In this document: positions 50,842 through 61,375 of the stretch, piece after piece
Layout: each line of letters begins with the position of its first letter
How positions within the stretch are numbered: position 1 is the stretch's first letter
Assembly: GCA_029241985.1 (NCBI GenBank)
Contig: JAQWUU010000053.1
Location: forward strand, 1-64,000
DNA from: Aquiluna sp.
GTDB lineage: Bacteria > Actinomycetota > Actinomycetes > Actinomycetales > Microbacteriaceae
DNA length: 64,000 bases
Direction: 5' to 3'
Notes under the pieces: generated by a model
The model's database searches: none
What the model saw: only the letters and a program-made list of their open reading frames with translations
Told to the model about the DNA's origin: nothing
Made by a program: the position numbers and the translations under genes

Positions 50842-51774
50842 ATGAACTACGAAGATGTAGACAAAGAGATCCTTCCGCTGCTAAAGAAATTTCCGAGCCT
50901 TACTTTCTCGCGACGAGGAACAGTCGCAGTACTTAGACTGCTGATGCCACTGCTGGCCAAAAAATCAAAGTTGCCGGTTGGTATCGAAACCAGCGATCAC
51001 AAGGTCGCTCAAACCTTCGTGCGCGTTTATTAACCAAAAACTAGGCTCTCTGATGGAGCCCTGGTCTGGATTCACGGCGGCGGAATGATTATTGGCACAG
51101 TCGGGGATAGTGATGCTTTTTGCTCGCAGATTGCCCAAGAGCTAGGCATTGCGGTGTTTTCCGTGGACTACAGACTTGCCCCAAAGTACCCGTACCCGCT
51201 CCCCATGGACGACTGCGAGGCGGGATATCTTTGGGCCTTGGAAAATGCAACAAGGTTTGGTTTTGACAGCAAAAAGTTGGCTCTCGGGGGAGACAGTGCC
51301 GGAGCTGGATTAGCAGCCGGACTGGTGCAGCGGTTACTGGATACGGGAAAACAACTACCACTTGGCCAGGTCCTAAAGTACCCAATGCTTGATGATCGAA
51401 CGGCTGCCAACCGAGAGCTGGATGGAACAACGTTCGTTTGGAACAACACTTCGAATTACTTTGGCTGGAAGTCTTACCTGAATGCCGAGCCGGGCTCAAC
51501 TGACTTGCCTCAACACGCTGTGCCAGCAAGACGGCAAGATCTTACGGGCCTCCCACCGACATACATCGCAGTTGGAGAAATCGACTTATTTTTTGCCGAG
51601 GACAAAGATTACGCAGATCGACTTTCGGCATCCTCCGTTGACACGGTGTTCAACTCCTATCCGGGCTTTCCGCATGCTGGGGAGCTTGTGGCACCGGACG
51701 CAAAAGTATCAAAGCGCTTCAACGCCGATTTGCTGGCCTGGCTGCAGGCACGGTTCCAGGCAACTGCCAGCTAA
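50842..51774 (+). pseudogene. Alpha/beta hydrolase (HSL-type lipase/esterase) interrupted by one in-frame TAA at 51031-51033
   Basis: Upstream and downstream ORFs are in the same frame; between them WIHGGG is read in frame; GGDSAGAGLAAGL nucleophile motif downstream. Confidence 0.8.
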
Positions 51775-51821
51775 AAGCCAGCAAATTGCCCTAACCTATG
51801 GAGGGTCAAAAAAGGAGAATC

Positions 51822-52391
51822 ATGGATTTAGCAATTTGGGTAGTGCTCGGATTACTGCTGGTAGTCGGAATCTTCCTCTGGGTCACATACAACCAGCTGG
51901 TGACGTTGAAGGTCAGGGTTGACGAAGCCTGGAGTGATATAACTGTTCAGCTAAAGCGCAGAGCAGACCTGATTCCAAACCTGATTGAAACAGTTCGAGG
52001 CTACGCCTCGCACGAAAAAGAAGTTTTTGAAAATGTAACTCGCGCGAGAGCGGCGACCGTGTCTCCAGAAGCGCTTGAGCACCCCGCTCAGGCCGCTCAG
52101 GCCGACGGAGCACTTCATGGTGCCCTAAAGAGCCTTTTCGCTGTCTCGGAGGCATATCCGGCTTTAGTCGCGTCAACCAACTTCTTGGAGCTTCAGCGAG
52201 AGCTGACGGACACTGAGGACAAGGTCATGGCCTCTAGGCGGTTTTTCAACGGCGGAGTGCGCGAGCTCAACACCAAAATCTTGCAGTTTCCAAATAATGT
52301 TTTTGCCTCAAGGTTGGGGTTTGCTGAACGAGAATTCTTCGAAGTTGAGAATCCTGAAGCAATAGCTGAACCGCCAAGCGTTAAGTTCTAA
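51822..52391 (+). CDS. LemA family protein
   Basis: N-terminal TM, YNQLVTLKVRVDEAWSDITVQLKRRADLIPNLIETVRGYASHE; aaggag SD. Confidence 0.94.
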   Translation: MDLAIWVVLGLLLVVGIFLWVTYNQLVTLKVRVDEAWSDITVQLKRRADLIPNLIETVRGYASHEKEVFENVTRARAATVSPEALEHPAQAAQADGALHGALKSLFAVSEAYPALVASTNFLELQRELTDTEDKVMASRRFFNGGVRELNTKILQFPNNVFASRLGFAEREFFEVENPEAIAEPPSVKF

Positions 52392-52399
52392 AGGGCAAA

Positions 52400-53287
52400 A
52401 TGTATTCGGCAATCGCAGCCAATAAGCGAAACACTTTCATCATTGTCGCCGGCTTTATTTTGCTGCTTGGTGGCATCGCCCTCTGGTGGGGCGCTTACAG
52501 CGGAAATGGCTCCAGCGCACTCCTGATTATCGGTTTTGTCGCCGCCTATGCAATTTTCCAGTATTACGCAGGATCGAGACTTGCTATCACCATGAGCGGT
52601 GCTAAGCAGATTGAGAAAAGGGACAATCCTAGGCTTTGGAATATCGTCGAGAACCTGAGCATTTCTCAGGGGATGCCAATGCCCAAGGTATACGTGATTC
52701 AAGATCCTGCACCCAATGCTTTCGCAACTGGGAGAAATCCTGAGCATGCCATAGTCGCGTCCACAACCGGTTTGCTTGAAATCATGGATGACAACGAACT
52801 TGAAGGCGTGATGGCCCACGAGATGGCCCACGTCAAAAACTATGACATTCGAGTTTCTATGATCGTATTTGGTCTTATTTCTGCCGTTGGGATTTTGGCC
52901 GACTTTGCCATTCGCATGGCCTGGTATTCCAGCATGGGTAGGAGTAAGCAAAGTGGTCAACTGGGACTGATTCTGGTTGCAGTAGGTGTTGTTGGCATGA
53001 TTATTACCTGGATCATTGGCCCGCTGGTTTCGGCAGCGGTTTCTCGGCAGCGAGAGTATCTAGCCGATGCATCCGGCATAGCAATGACCAGGTATCCGGA
53101 CGGGCTGGCTTCTGCTCTTACCAAGCTTGGCGAGTACGGCAGACCAATGAAGCGAGCTAACTCCGCAATGGCGCACATGTATATCAATGACCCAATAAAG
53201 CCGGGCGTGGTGGAGCGAGCTTTTTCCACTCATCCACCGATTCCAAAGAGAGTCGAAAGACTTAACCAGATCGGCAGAGAGTTCTAA
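52400..53287 (+). CDS. M48 family metalloprotease (HtpX-like)
   Basis: VMAHEMAHVKNYD zinc motif, SRQREYLADASG, FSTHPPIPKRVERL. Confidence 0.93.
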   Translation: MYSAIAANKRNTFIIVAGFILLLGGIALWWGAYSGNGSSALLIIGFVAAYAIFQYYAGSRLAITMSGAKQIEKRDNPRLWNIVENLSISQGMPMPKVYVIQDPAPNAFATGRNPEHAIVASTTGLLEIMDDNELEGVMAHEMAHVKNYDIRVSMIVFGLISAVGILADFAIRMAWYSSMGRSKQSGQLGLILVAVGVVGMIITWIIGPLVSAAVSRQREYLADASGIAMTRYPDGLASALTKLGEYGRPMKRANSAMAHMYINDPIKPGVVERAFSTHPPIPKRVERLNQIGREF

Positions 53288-53328
53288 ATCGCTAGACTTT
53301 CACTCACGCTGAGATTGAAGGTTTATAA

Positions 53329-54564
53329 ATGGTTAAGAATGCGTCGTTGGCACTTGCAGAATTCGAACAAGCTCAAAAGACGCTCGTCAACACCGCAATT
53401 CGCACCCCAATTCTAAAAAGTGATTGGCTCTCGGAATTTGCCGCGGCCCCGGTATTTCTCAAGTGTGAGAATCTTCAGCGAACCGGCTCCTTTAAGTTGC
53501 GCGGTGCTTATAACAAACTCGCGAACCTTTCTGCGGCCGATAAAAAGCGGGGCGTCGTTGCAGCTTCAGCCGGAAATCATGCCCAGGGGGTTGCCTATGC
53601 AGCGCGCGAATTGGGAATAAAGGCCACCATCTTTATGCCAATTGGAGCATCCTTGCCGAAGTATCAGGCAACTTTAGACTTTGGTGCAAAGGTGGTCCTC
53701 ACGGGAGCGATTTTTGATGAAACCCTTGCCTCAGCAAAAGCATTCACTGAGAAGTCAGGTGCAGTATTCATTCCTCCATTCGACGATTTGGAAATTGTGG
53801 CCGGGCAGGGAACGGTTGGATTGGAGATCCTGGCGGATCTTCCTGAGGTAGACAACATACTTGTATGCCTCGGCGGCGGTGGACTAGCAGCAGGAGTGGC
53901 GACGGCTGTGAAACTTAAAGCCAAGAGTCTCGGCAAGAAAATCAATGTCATGGCTGTCCAGGCCGAATCAGCTGCCGCCTACCCGCCGTCATTGAAGGCC
54001 GGGAAGCCCGTGGAGATAAAAATCCAGGCAACCATTGCGGATGGTATTGCGGTTGCGAAACCAGGAAAGATTCCGTTCGACTTGATTCAGGAAAACATCG
54101 ACAAGGTGGTAACAGTCACCGAGGACGAGATCGCAAAGGCGATGGTCTTGGTGATGGAGAAGTCGAAACTGGTTGTCGAAGCCGGCGGAGTCGTGGGTGT
54201 CGCGGCGGTCTTGGCTGGAAAAGTCAAGTTGAAAGGAACTACAGCAATCATCGTGTCCGGTGGAAATGTCGACCCGTTGTTGCTTCAGCGCGTTATTCGG
54301 CACGGGTTGGCGGCGTCAGATCGCTACACGAACATTGCGGTGATGCTTCCGGATCGTCCAGGTCAACTTGTCCTCACCGCTGAAGCAGTTGCTGCAGCCG
54401 GCGCTAACGTGGTGGAGGTTCTGCACACAAGACACGGTAACGGGCTTCAAATAAGCGAGGTAGAGCTAGACCTAAGTATTGAAACTCGTGGCAAGGAACA
54501 TCGCGACGAGGTTTTCCAGTCTTTGAAAAAAGCTGGCCTTAGCCCGCGAATGACTCAGGACTAA
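53329..54564 (+). CDS. ilvA: Threonine ammonia-lyase (ACT domain)
   Basis: KCENLQRTGSFKLRGAYNKL, AASAGNHAQGVAYAA, GGGGLAAGVATAVK, C-terminal ACT. Confidence 0.94.
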   Translation: MVKNASLALAEFEQAQKTLVNTAIRTPILKSDWLSEFAAAPVFLKCENLQRTGSFKLRGAYNKLANLSAADKKRGVVAASAGNHAQGVAYAARELGIKATIFMPIGASLPKYQATLDFGAKVVLTGAIFDETLASAKAFTEKSGAVFIPPFDDLEIVAGQGTVGLEILADLPEVDNILVCLGGGGLAAGVATAVKLKAKSLGKKINVMAVQAESAAAYPPSLKAGKPVEIKIQATIADGIAVAKPGKIPFDLIQENIDKVVTVTEDEIAKAMVLVMEKSKLVVEAGGVVGVAAVLAGKVKLKGTTAIIVSGGNVDPLLLQRVIRHGLAASDRYTNIAVMLPDRPGQLVLTAEAVAAAGANVVEVLHTRHGNGLQISEVELDLSIETRGKEHRDEVFQSLKKAGLSPRMTQD

Positions 54565-55067
54565 AAGTCAAAGGCTTTCAGGCCATCGATTTTTACGCTG
54601 ATATCTTTGCCGTTAGGCGCAGTGAAACTGACGGTTGAACCGACGCTTTGGCCAAGAATTACTTTGCCGATCGGCGAATCCGGGGAGTAAACGTCCAAGT
54701 CGCCGTCGTCAATTTGAGCTTCAAATTCTGTGCCTTCAAAAACTTCGTGCGACCCAAGGTAAAAGTCTTTAGCCGAACCATTCAGGGTGCAACTGACCAT
54801 CAAGCCCTGCTTGACAATTCCATCGGAAGCATCTGCCTGGCCAATTTCTGCGTTGGCCAGCATTTCTTCAAGTCTGTTGATTCGGGCTTCGATTTTGCCC
54901 TGTTCTTCTTTGGCCGCATGGTAGCCACCGTTTTCCTTCAAGTCGCCCTCTTCGCGAGCTTCTTGAATTTTTTGGCTTATTGCGTGGCGCTCCTCGGTGA
55001 TTAGCTGAGTTAGCTCGGCCAGCATTCGGTCATAGGCGGCCTGTGTCAAAAGGATTGAGTCGCTCAT
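54561..55067 (-). CDS. greA: Transcription elongation factor GreA
   Basis: EEGDLKENGGYHAAKEEQGKIEARINRLEEML. Confidence 0.95.
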   Translation of the reverse strand: MSDSILLTQAAYDRMLAELTQLITEERHAISQKIQEAREEGDLKENGGYHAAKEEQGKIEARINRLEEMLANAEIGQADASDGIVKQGLMVSCTLNGSAKDFYLGSHEVFEGTEFEAQIDDGDLDVYSPDSPIGKVILGQSVGSTVSFTAPNGKDISVKIDGLKAFDF

Positions 55068-55092
55068 GTTCTTAGTACCTCCGGGTATGAAA

Positions 55093-55113
55093 ACAGCCCG
55101 CTGAGCGGGCTGT
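55093..55113 (-). terminator. Intrinsic terminator between the DUF4307 gene and greA
   Basis: On minus strand: acagcccgc-tca-gcgggctgt followed by tttt. Confidence 0.8.
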
Positions 55114-55120
55114 CAATACT

Positions 55121-55513
55121 CTAACGCAGGGTGCACTCATCAACCAAGCCGGTAACGGCGAGTGCGTAGGTGTTTATAGCAACTGTGTAGCGGTTGGTAT
55201 CAGTCTCAGATGGGCCAAATTCAAACTCCGCAAAACCAACGACCCCAAAACTATTATCAAGCGCTTCGAAAGTGCAGACCACTGTTGAGCCAGCTGGGAC
55301 ACTCAGCTCGAAATCTACCTCTGTTCGCCATTGAGATTCCACGCGAAAGCCAACATCGGTCGCAACAACAGGAGAGTAGTTCGCCATGGCAAAGAATCCG
55401 GTAATCAAAACCATCGCCCCAACCCCCAGAATCGAAAGCGCGCGGTTTCTTCGAGTGTTTTTAGGGCGAGTGTCGCCATAACGCTCAGTTAGAAGGTCTT
55501 CAGTTGATGTCAT
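55121..55513 (-). CDS. DUF4307 family protein
   Basis: LTERYGDTRPKNTRRNRAL, single TM, C-terminal DECTLR; next to greA. Confidence 0.85.
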   Translation of the reverse strand: MTSTEDLLTERYGDTRPKNTRRNRALSILGVGAMVLITGFFAMANYSPVVATDVGFRVESQWRTEVDFELSVPAGSTVVCTFEALDNSFGVVGFAEFEFGPSETDTNRYTVAINTYALAVTGLVDECTLR

Positions 55514-55552
55514 GTTGCTATAAGGCTACGACACAGGTGGAATACTTGTCTC

Positions 55553-55849
55553 ATGGATTTCTTATTTGCACTGCTTGTTGAAGTAACCACCACCCCGACG
55601 CCGGTTCCTGATGACACCTACAACTCGCCCGGAACAATAGGTTTTATAGTCACCTTCGCCGTGGCCGGCTCGGCCATTGCACTTCTGTTCGACATGAACC
55701 GCAGAGTGAGAAAGACTAGATATCGGGGAGAAATTCGCGCTCGATTGGCTGCTGAAGAGTTGGACAATCTTGATGTCTCCAAGCCAGAGCGCCCAGCTCC
55801 TCCTACGAAGCCAAAGCGATCGAACCCGGGAGCGGGTCAAGACCAATAA
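55553..55849 (+). CDS. Small single-TM hypothetical protein
   Basis: 98-aa ORF: TM followed by basic/proline-rich tail. Confidence 0.7.
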   Translation: MDFLFALLVEVTTTPTPVPDDTYNSPGTIGFIVTFAVAGSAIALLFDMNRRVRKTRYRGEIRARLAAEELDNLDVSKPERPAPPTKPKRSNPGAGQDQ

Positions 55850-56531
55850 GCAAGCAAGCTGCCCAGTGGCAGAAGAATGCGGCCACAGTCAGGGCGTGGA
55901 AGATTTCGTGGAAGCCAAAGTGCTTAGGAATAGGGTTAGGCCTCTTTAGGCCGTAAATCACTGCTCCAATCGAATAGAACAGACCGCCAACAATCACAAG
56001 AGTCATCATGACCACGTTGGTTTCAATGAAGTCTGGAATGAAAAGGACAGCTATCCACCCCATCGCCAAATAAATAGGTACGTAAAGCCAGCGAGGAGCA
56101 TTGATCCAAAAAACCCTGAAGCTGATTCCAAGAATTGCTATCGACCAGACCGCTATCAAAAGCCAGAAGCCTTTTTCGGCGGTTAGCGCCGTTACTGCCA
56201 TCGGCGTATAGGTGCCTGCAATGAGCAGAAAGATATTCGAGTGATCAATTCGCTTCAGAATGACCTTGGTAAACGGCCCCCAGTTGAAGCGATGATACAG
56301 AGCTGAATTCCCAAAGAGCAGTATCGAGCTTGCGAAGTAAACTGCGGCTGCCGTCTTGGCTTGCCAACCCTCCGAGAAGATTATAAGAAGCACTCCAGCG
56401 GCAACGACAAAAGGCAAGACACCTGTGTGAATCCAACCGCGCCACGTCGGACGAAAGTCAGCGCCAGTTTCGGACCCCTTGAGTTCGTTGAGGGGAATGT
56501 GAAGCGGGTCTGGCGAATCAGCTTTACTCAT
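55803..56531 (-). CDS. Hemolysin III / PAQR family membrane protein
   Basis: LLFGNSALYHRFNW, RIDHSNIFLLIAGTYTPMAV, FGFHEIFHALTVAAFFCHW. Confidence 0.93.
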   Translation of the reverse strand: MSKADSPDPLHIPLNELKGSETGADFRPTWRGWIHTGVLPFVVAAGVLLIIFSEGWQAKTAAAVYFASSILLFGNSALYHRFNWGPFTKVILKRIDHSNIFLLIAGTYTPMAVTALTAEKGFWLLIAVWSIAILGISFRVFWINAPRWLYVPIYLAMGWIAVLFIPDFIETNVVMMTLVIVGGLFYSIGAVIYGLKRPNPIPKHFGFHEIFHALTVAAFFCHWAACLLIGLDPLPGSIALAS

Positions 56532-56576
56532 GACTCTAAGACTAAAGTAACGCGCTGTTTCAGATAGCATTCAGAG

Positions 56577-57338
56577 GTGCAAAATCTGCTTTACGGTGTC
56601 TACTCAAAACTGCTTGAACGCAACTTGAGCTCTTCGGACATGCCCAAACATATCGGAGTCATGGTTGATGGAAACCGCCGGTGGGCGAAGGTTCAAGGTT
56701 TTGATAAAGCTGGACAGGGGCACGCTGCCGGGGCCAAGAAGATCATCGAGTTCCTTTCCTGGTGCTCCGAACTCTCCGTCAATCATGTGACTCTGTACCT
56801 GCTCTCCACGGACAACCTGAAAGGACGAAACGGCCCAGAATTAGCAGAGCTTATCGACATAATTGTTGGTCTAAGTGAAGAGCTGGCATCTCTCGGCAGA
56901 TGGCAACTGCAAGTCGTTGGAGACAAAGATTCCCTTTCGGCCAAGGCTGTTAAGCGTCTCGAGGTAGTGGAAAAAAACACGGCCTCAGTTCAGGGGCCCC
57001 ATGTAAATTTGGCTATCGCTTATGGAGGTCGCAAAGAGATTGCAGATGCGATGCGTGATATTTTGCGCAAACATTCAAAGGATGGCAGCACAATCGAGCA
57101 ACTGGCAGATGTTATGACTCCTGAACTAATTGCTGAGCATCTCTACACCGGCGGGCAACCAGATCCGGATCTGCTGATTCGAACCAGTGGGGAGCAACGG
57201 CTAAGCGGCTTCTTGCTTTGGCAAAGTGCAAACAGCGAGTTCTATTTTGCAGAAGCGCTTTGGCCTGATTTTAGAAAAGTGGACTTCCTTCGCGCACTGC
57301 GGGATTTCCAGAGGCGGCATCGCCGCTTTGGGGCCTGA
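56577..57338 (+). CDS. uppS: Isoprenyl transferase
   Basis: HIGVMVDGNRRWAKVQG, PDLLIRTSGEQRLSGFLLWQSANSEFYF. Confidence 0.95.
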   Translation: MQNLLYGVYSKLLERNLSSSDMPKHIGVMVDGNRRWAKVQGFDKAGQGHAAGAKKIIEFLSWCSELSVNHVTLYLLSTDNLKGRNGPELAELIDIIVGLSEELASLGRWQLQVVGDKDSLSAKAVKRLEVVEKNTASVQGPHVNLAIAYGGRKEIADAMRDILRKHSKDGSTIEQLADVMTPELIAEHLYTGGQPDPDLLIRTSGEQRLSGFLLWQSANSEFYFAEALWPDFRKVDFLRALRDFQRRHRRFGA

Positions 57339-57409
57339 AGGTTTTTTTGGGTAAACGTTCTGGTTTCTGGCGTGTCTAAATCACAGGCTCGAATTTCCTG
57401 CGTCTAAAT

Positions 57410-58819
57410 TTGTGGTCAAGCAAGAAACTCAAAGGGGCGAAATTGGGTAAAACTTCAGGCACCAAGGGCTTTTCAAACGCGGAGACGCCTGATAAGCCTG
57501 GGGTGGTGAAGAGCCCAACTAAATCGGCCAAGTCAAAAGTTCAAACTGATGTCAAGACTTTCGTCCTGGACACATCCGTCTTGCTATCAGACCCGAATGC
57601 GATGTTCAGGTTTGGAGAGCACGAAGTTGTGCTTCCGATTGTGGTTATTAATGAACTTGAAAAAAAGCGAAACGATCCGGAGATTGGTTTTTTTGCTAGA
57701 AAAGCGCTCAGGTTCTTGGATGACCTTCGAAAAAAGCACGAGCGCCTCGACTTTCCGGTTCAAGTAGCCGAAGGCGGTACCCTGCGAGTCGAGCTGAATC
57801 ACATTGAGCAAAGCATCCTGCCATCTGGTTTTCAGCTCGGAGATAATGATTCTCGAATTCTTGCAGTAGCGGCAAACCTTCAAAACGAGGGGTTTCGAGT
57901 AACGCTGGTGTCAAAAGATTTACCTATGCGCATCAAGGCTTCGTCTATCGGAATAAATGCCGAGGAGTATCTGCACGAACTGGCAACCGAAGAGTGGAGT
58001 GGGACCGCTGAAATTTCACTTTCGGTTGATGAAATGGCCGACCTCTACGACACCGAAGAACTTATTAACACCGACACCAAGGAGCTACCTCTAAACACTG
58101 GCATTGTGTTTACCTCAGAGCGGGGAGGAGCCCTCGGGCGCGTGGGTGCGGGGGGAGTTGTCTCTCTTGTCAGGGGAGACCGCGAACTATTTGGCCTTCG
58201 CGGCCGATCTGCCGAGCAACGGCTAGCGATTGACTCATTGCTGGATTCAGACATGGGCATCGTATCTCTTGGTGGACGAGCCGGTACTGGAAAAAGCGCC
58301 TTGGCACTTTGTGCCGGGCTGGAAGCCGTCCTTGAGAAGAGGCAGCACAAGAAGATTATGGTTTTTAGACCCCTGTATGCGGTGGGCGGTCAAGAGCTGG
58401 GTTATTTGCCAGGGACTGAAGCTGAAAAGATGAACCCCTGGGCTCAAGCAGTTTTTGACACCCTTGGAGCCTTAGTGTCCAAGGAGGTTATTGATGAAGT
58501 GATGAATCGCGGAATTCTCGAAGTACTGCCGTTGACTCACATTAGAGGCAGATCGCTCCACGATACTTTTGTAATTGTTGATGAGGCACAATCACTCGAG
58601 CGAAATGTTTTACTAACAATGCTCTCTCGAATAGGTCAGAAATCTAGAGTCGTCCTGACGCACGATGTGGCGCAGAGAGACAACCTGAGAGTGGGCAGAC
58701 ACGATGGAGTCGCCTCGGTTGTCGAAGCTCTCAAGGGGCAATCAATTTTCAGTCACATCACTTTGACTCGTAGCGAGAGAAGCGAAATAGCGGCGCTGGT
58801 CACGACTCTGCTGGATTAG
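57410..58819 (+). CDS. PhoH family protein with N-terminal PIN domain
   Basis: [64 protein letters not shown]. Start may be TTG at 57443. Confidence 0.92.
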   Translation: MWSSKKLKGAKLGKTSGTKGFSNAETPDKPGVVKSPTKSAKSKVQTDVKTFVLDTSVLLSDPNAMFRFGEHEVVLPIVVINELEKKRNDPEIGFFARKALRFLDDLRKKHERLDFPVQVAEGGTLRVELNHIEQSILPSGFQLGDNDSRILAVAANLQNEGFRVTLVSKDLPMRIKASSIGINAEEYLHELATEEWSGTAEISLSVDEMADLYDTEELINTDTKELPLNTGIVFTSERGGALGRVGAGGVVSLVRGDRELFGLRGRSAEQRLAIDSLLDSDMGIVSLGGRAGTGKSALALCAGLEAVLEKRQHKKIMVFRPLYAVGGQELGYLPGTEAEKMNPWAQAVFDTLGALVSKEVIDEVMNRGILEVLPLTHIRGRSLHDTFVIVDEAQSLERNVLLTMLSRIGQKSRVVLTHDVAQRDNLRVGRHDGVASVVEALKGQSIFSHITLTRSERSEIAALVTTLLD

Positions 58820-58872
58820 GCCGCTGGGGATAAGTCTGCCAGCTTCGGATTGCCGTGCCTTAGATTGCGGAG

Positions 58873-59367
58873 ATGAATATTGCTTACGTTTCGGTCGCCC
58901 CTATTCTCCTAATTGCAATCCTTTCAATTCCCCTTGCTGTGATTGACATTAGGCAACACCGACTTCCAAATGTTTTCACTTACACAGCAATTTCTGGCTC
59001 CCTCCTTGCAACTTTTATCACCAGCGCGGCGACGGACCGTTGGGTGGAGTTTGGTTCCGCATTAGTTGCTGGCTTACTAACCGCGATCATCGGATATCTC
59101 TTAGTTCGAATCAAGGCAATCGGGATGGGTGACATCAAATTGCTCATCGCTATGCACATAAGTCTTGCCTGGCATTCGCCAGTTCTAGTGCTTATGTCTC
59201 TTGGCTTGGGATTCGGGCTTGCAACGATTGTGGGTGTAATTGGGCTTGCCATTGGAAGGCTAAGACCCAGATCCATGATGCCGCTGGGTCCCTATCTGCT
59301 GTTTGGGTTCCTTTTGGTTGGAGCAATACCGTCTCTGGAACTTTTTACTGTGGCGGCCTTGTCATAG
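58873..59367 (+). CDS. A24 family prepilin peptidase-like protein
   Basis: [12 protein letters not shown] and GMGDIKLL aspartate motifs; TM segments. Confidence 0.85.
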   Translation: MNIAYVSVAPILLIAILSIPLAVIDIRQHRLPNVFTYTAISGSLLATFITSAATDRWVEFGSALVAGLLTAIIGYLLVRIKAIGMGDIKLLIAMHISLAWHSPVLVLMSLGLGFGLATIVGVIGLAIGRLRPRSMMPLGPYLLFGFLLVGAIPSLELFTVAALS

Positions 59368-60733
59368 GCAAGACATCTAGCAGTTGGTCCAGAAGTTCTT
59401 CTGTCAGCTTTTCGCCATCAACGTATCCCAAGTCTTGGGTTGCTTGCTTGATGGTCACATTGTTGGCAACCGCGTGTTTAGCTATTTTTGCAGCCGCCTC
59501 GTAGCCGATTACTTTATTGAGCGGAGTGACTATCGAAGGGCTCGATTCGGCCAAAGCTTTTGCATGCTCATGATTCACGACGAGTCCCTCAATGGTCTTG
59601 TCTGCCAGAACTCTCATGGAGTTTGAGAGCAGGCGAATCGATTCAAGCAATGCAGACCCCATGACCGGGATCGCGACATTCAATTCAAAACTGCCACTGG
59701 CACCAGCCCAGGTGATCGTTGCATCGTTCCCGATCACTCTTGCGCAGACCATCAGTACCGCCTCGGGAACCACAGGGTTCACCTTGCCGGGCATGATTGA
59801 ACTGCCTGGCTGCAAGTCTGGAATCTGCAGTTCGCCCAGCCCCGTGTTGGGTCCTGATCCCATCCAGCGGATATCGTTGTTGATCTTCGTGAGACTGACA
59901 GCCAATACCTTTAGCGCACCGGAGGCTTCGACTAGGGCATCTCGGGCTCCCTGGGCTTCAAAATGATCACGAGCTTCGGTTATAGGTAAGCCAGTTTCTT
60001 TTGCGATGTGACTAATGATTGCCTGGGGAAAACCTTTTGGCGTGTTAATGCCGGTTCCGGTGGCTGTTCCGCCCTGCGGAACTTCACCAACCCTGGAAAG
60101 GCTGGCCTCCACGCGTTCAATTGAATAGCGAATCTGTGCGGCGTAGCCGGCAAATTCTTGCCCGAAAGTAACGGGAGTGGCGTCCATGAGGTGAGTGCGT
60201 CCCGGTTTAACGAGCTCTTTCCATGCCTCTGCTTTGGCCTCTAGGTGTCCCGCCAAATAATCGAGAGAAGGCAGCAAGTTTTCAATTAGCGCCCCTGTTA
60301 TCGCTACGTGAACGGAGGTCGGGAACACGTCATTTGAGGATTGGGACATGTTTACGTGGTCGTTCGGGTGAACAGCTGTGCCGAGCTTGGTGCTTGCCAA
60401 AGTTGCGAGCACTTCGTTCATGTTCATGTTGGAGCTGGTGCCGCTGCCGGTCTGGAAGACATCCACGGGGAACTGGTCTAGGTGCTTTCCTGAAATAATC
60501 TGGTCGGCAGCCCACTGGATGGATTCTGAGATTGGGCTGTCCATGATGCCTAATTGCGCGTTGGCAATAGCGGCAGCCTTCTTTATTCTTGCAAGTGCAA
60601 TTATCTGCTCAGGCTCGAGTGCTGAGCCAGAGATCGGGAAGTTCTCCACTGCGCGCTGAGTTTGGGCACTGTATAAAGCATCCTTTGGGACTTTTACTTC
60701 GCCCATCGTGTCGTGCTCAATGCGATATTCCAT
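59345..60733 (-). CDS. fumC: Class II fumarate hydratase
   Basis: [32 protein letters not shown]. Confidence 0.94.
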   Translation of the reverse strand: MEYRIEHDTMGEVKVPKDALYSAQTQRAVENFPISGSALEPEQIIALARIKKAAAIANAQLGIMDSPISESIQWAADQIISGKHLDQFPVDVFQTGSGTSSNMNMNEVLATLASTKLGTAVHPNDHVNMSQSSNDVFPTSVHVAITGALIENLLPSLDYLAGHLEAKAEAWKELVKPGRTHLMDATPVTFGQEFAGYAAQIRYSIERVEASLSRVGEVPQGGTATGTGINTPKGFPQAIISHIAKETGLPITEARDHFEAQGARDALVEASGALKVLAVSLTKINNDIRWMGSGPNTGLGELQIPDLQPGSSIMPGKVNPVVPEAVLMVCARVIGNDATITWAGASGSFELNVAIPVMGSALLESIRLLSNSMRVLADKTIEGLVVNHEHAKALAESSPSIVTPLNKVIGYEAAAKIAKHAVANNVTIKQATQDLGYVDGEKLTEELLDQLLDVLPMTRPPQ

Positions 60734-60747
60734 GATTTCCTATCCAG

Positions 60748-61368
60748 TTACTTCGATATTCCAAGGGATTCAGCGAGTTGAACTTCACCAAGCCCAAGCT
60801 TATATTCTGCCCCGACGATACCAAGCTTGCCCGCCTTTACTGCCTCTCGAATGATTTCCGACCGTTGAACAAGTTCAGAAACAGTTTCGCGAATGTGGCG
60901 AGAAGTAAATTCCTCAATTGTTGTCTCGCCAACGCTCAAACCCTGTTCGATGGTTGGAGTGATTCGATTCACTAGGTTGGCAATGAACTCCCCGGCAAAA
61001 TTTGCTGTACCCGTTTGGACACTCATTCCAGCCTTAATTGCTCCGCACTGGTCATGACCGAGAACGACAATAAGGGGCACTTTTAAGACCTCAACCGCGA
61101 ACTCAAGGGAGCCCAGAATAGTCTCCGCTAGAACTTGCCCAGCGTTTCTGACCACAAATAGGTCGCCAAGCCCGACGTCAAAGATCATCTCTGCAGCGAG
61201 TCTTGAGTCTGAGCAGCCGAAGACTGCCGCGAAGGGGGTTTGTTCTTCTACTAGCTCTTGTCTTTTTTTGGCGTCTTGGTGCTCGTGTGCAGGCGATCCT
61301 GCGACGAAGTTCCTGTTTCCTGTCAGCAGCTGTTGCCAAGCGCGGTCGGTAGTCCAAGGCTGGTTCAT
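60748..61368 (-). CDS. Beta-carbonic anhydrase
   Basis: FGCSDSRLAAEMIFDVGLGDLFVVRNAGQ, VLGHDQCGAIKA. Confidence 0.94.
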   Translation of the reverse strand: MNQPWTTDRAWQQLLTGNRNFVAGSPAHEHQDAKKRQELVEEQTPFAAVFGCSDSRLAAEMIFDVGLGDLFVVRNAGQVLAETILGSLEFAVEVLKVPLIVVLGHDQCGAIKAGMSVQTGTANFAGEFIANLVNRITPTIEQGLSVGETTIEEFTSRHIRETVSELVQRSEIIREAVKAGKLGIVGAEYKLGLGEVQLAESLGISK

Positions 61369-61375
61369 GCTTTAC

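Noticed and set aside
51031-51033. Suppression of the hydrolase TAA stop by the neighbouring UAA-anticodon tRNA
   Set aside because: A 5'-UAA-3' anticodon pairs with UUA, not UAA; a UUA anticodon would be required.
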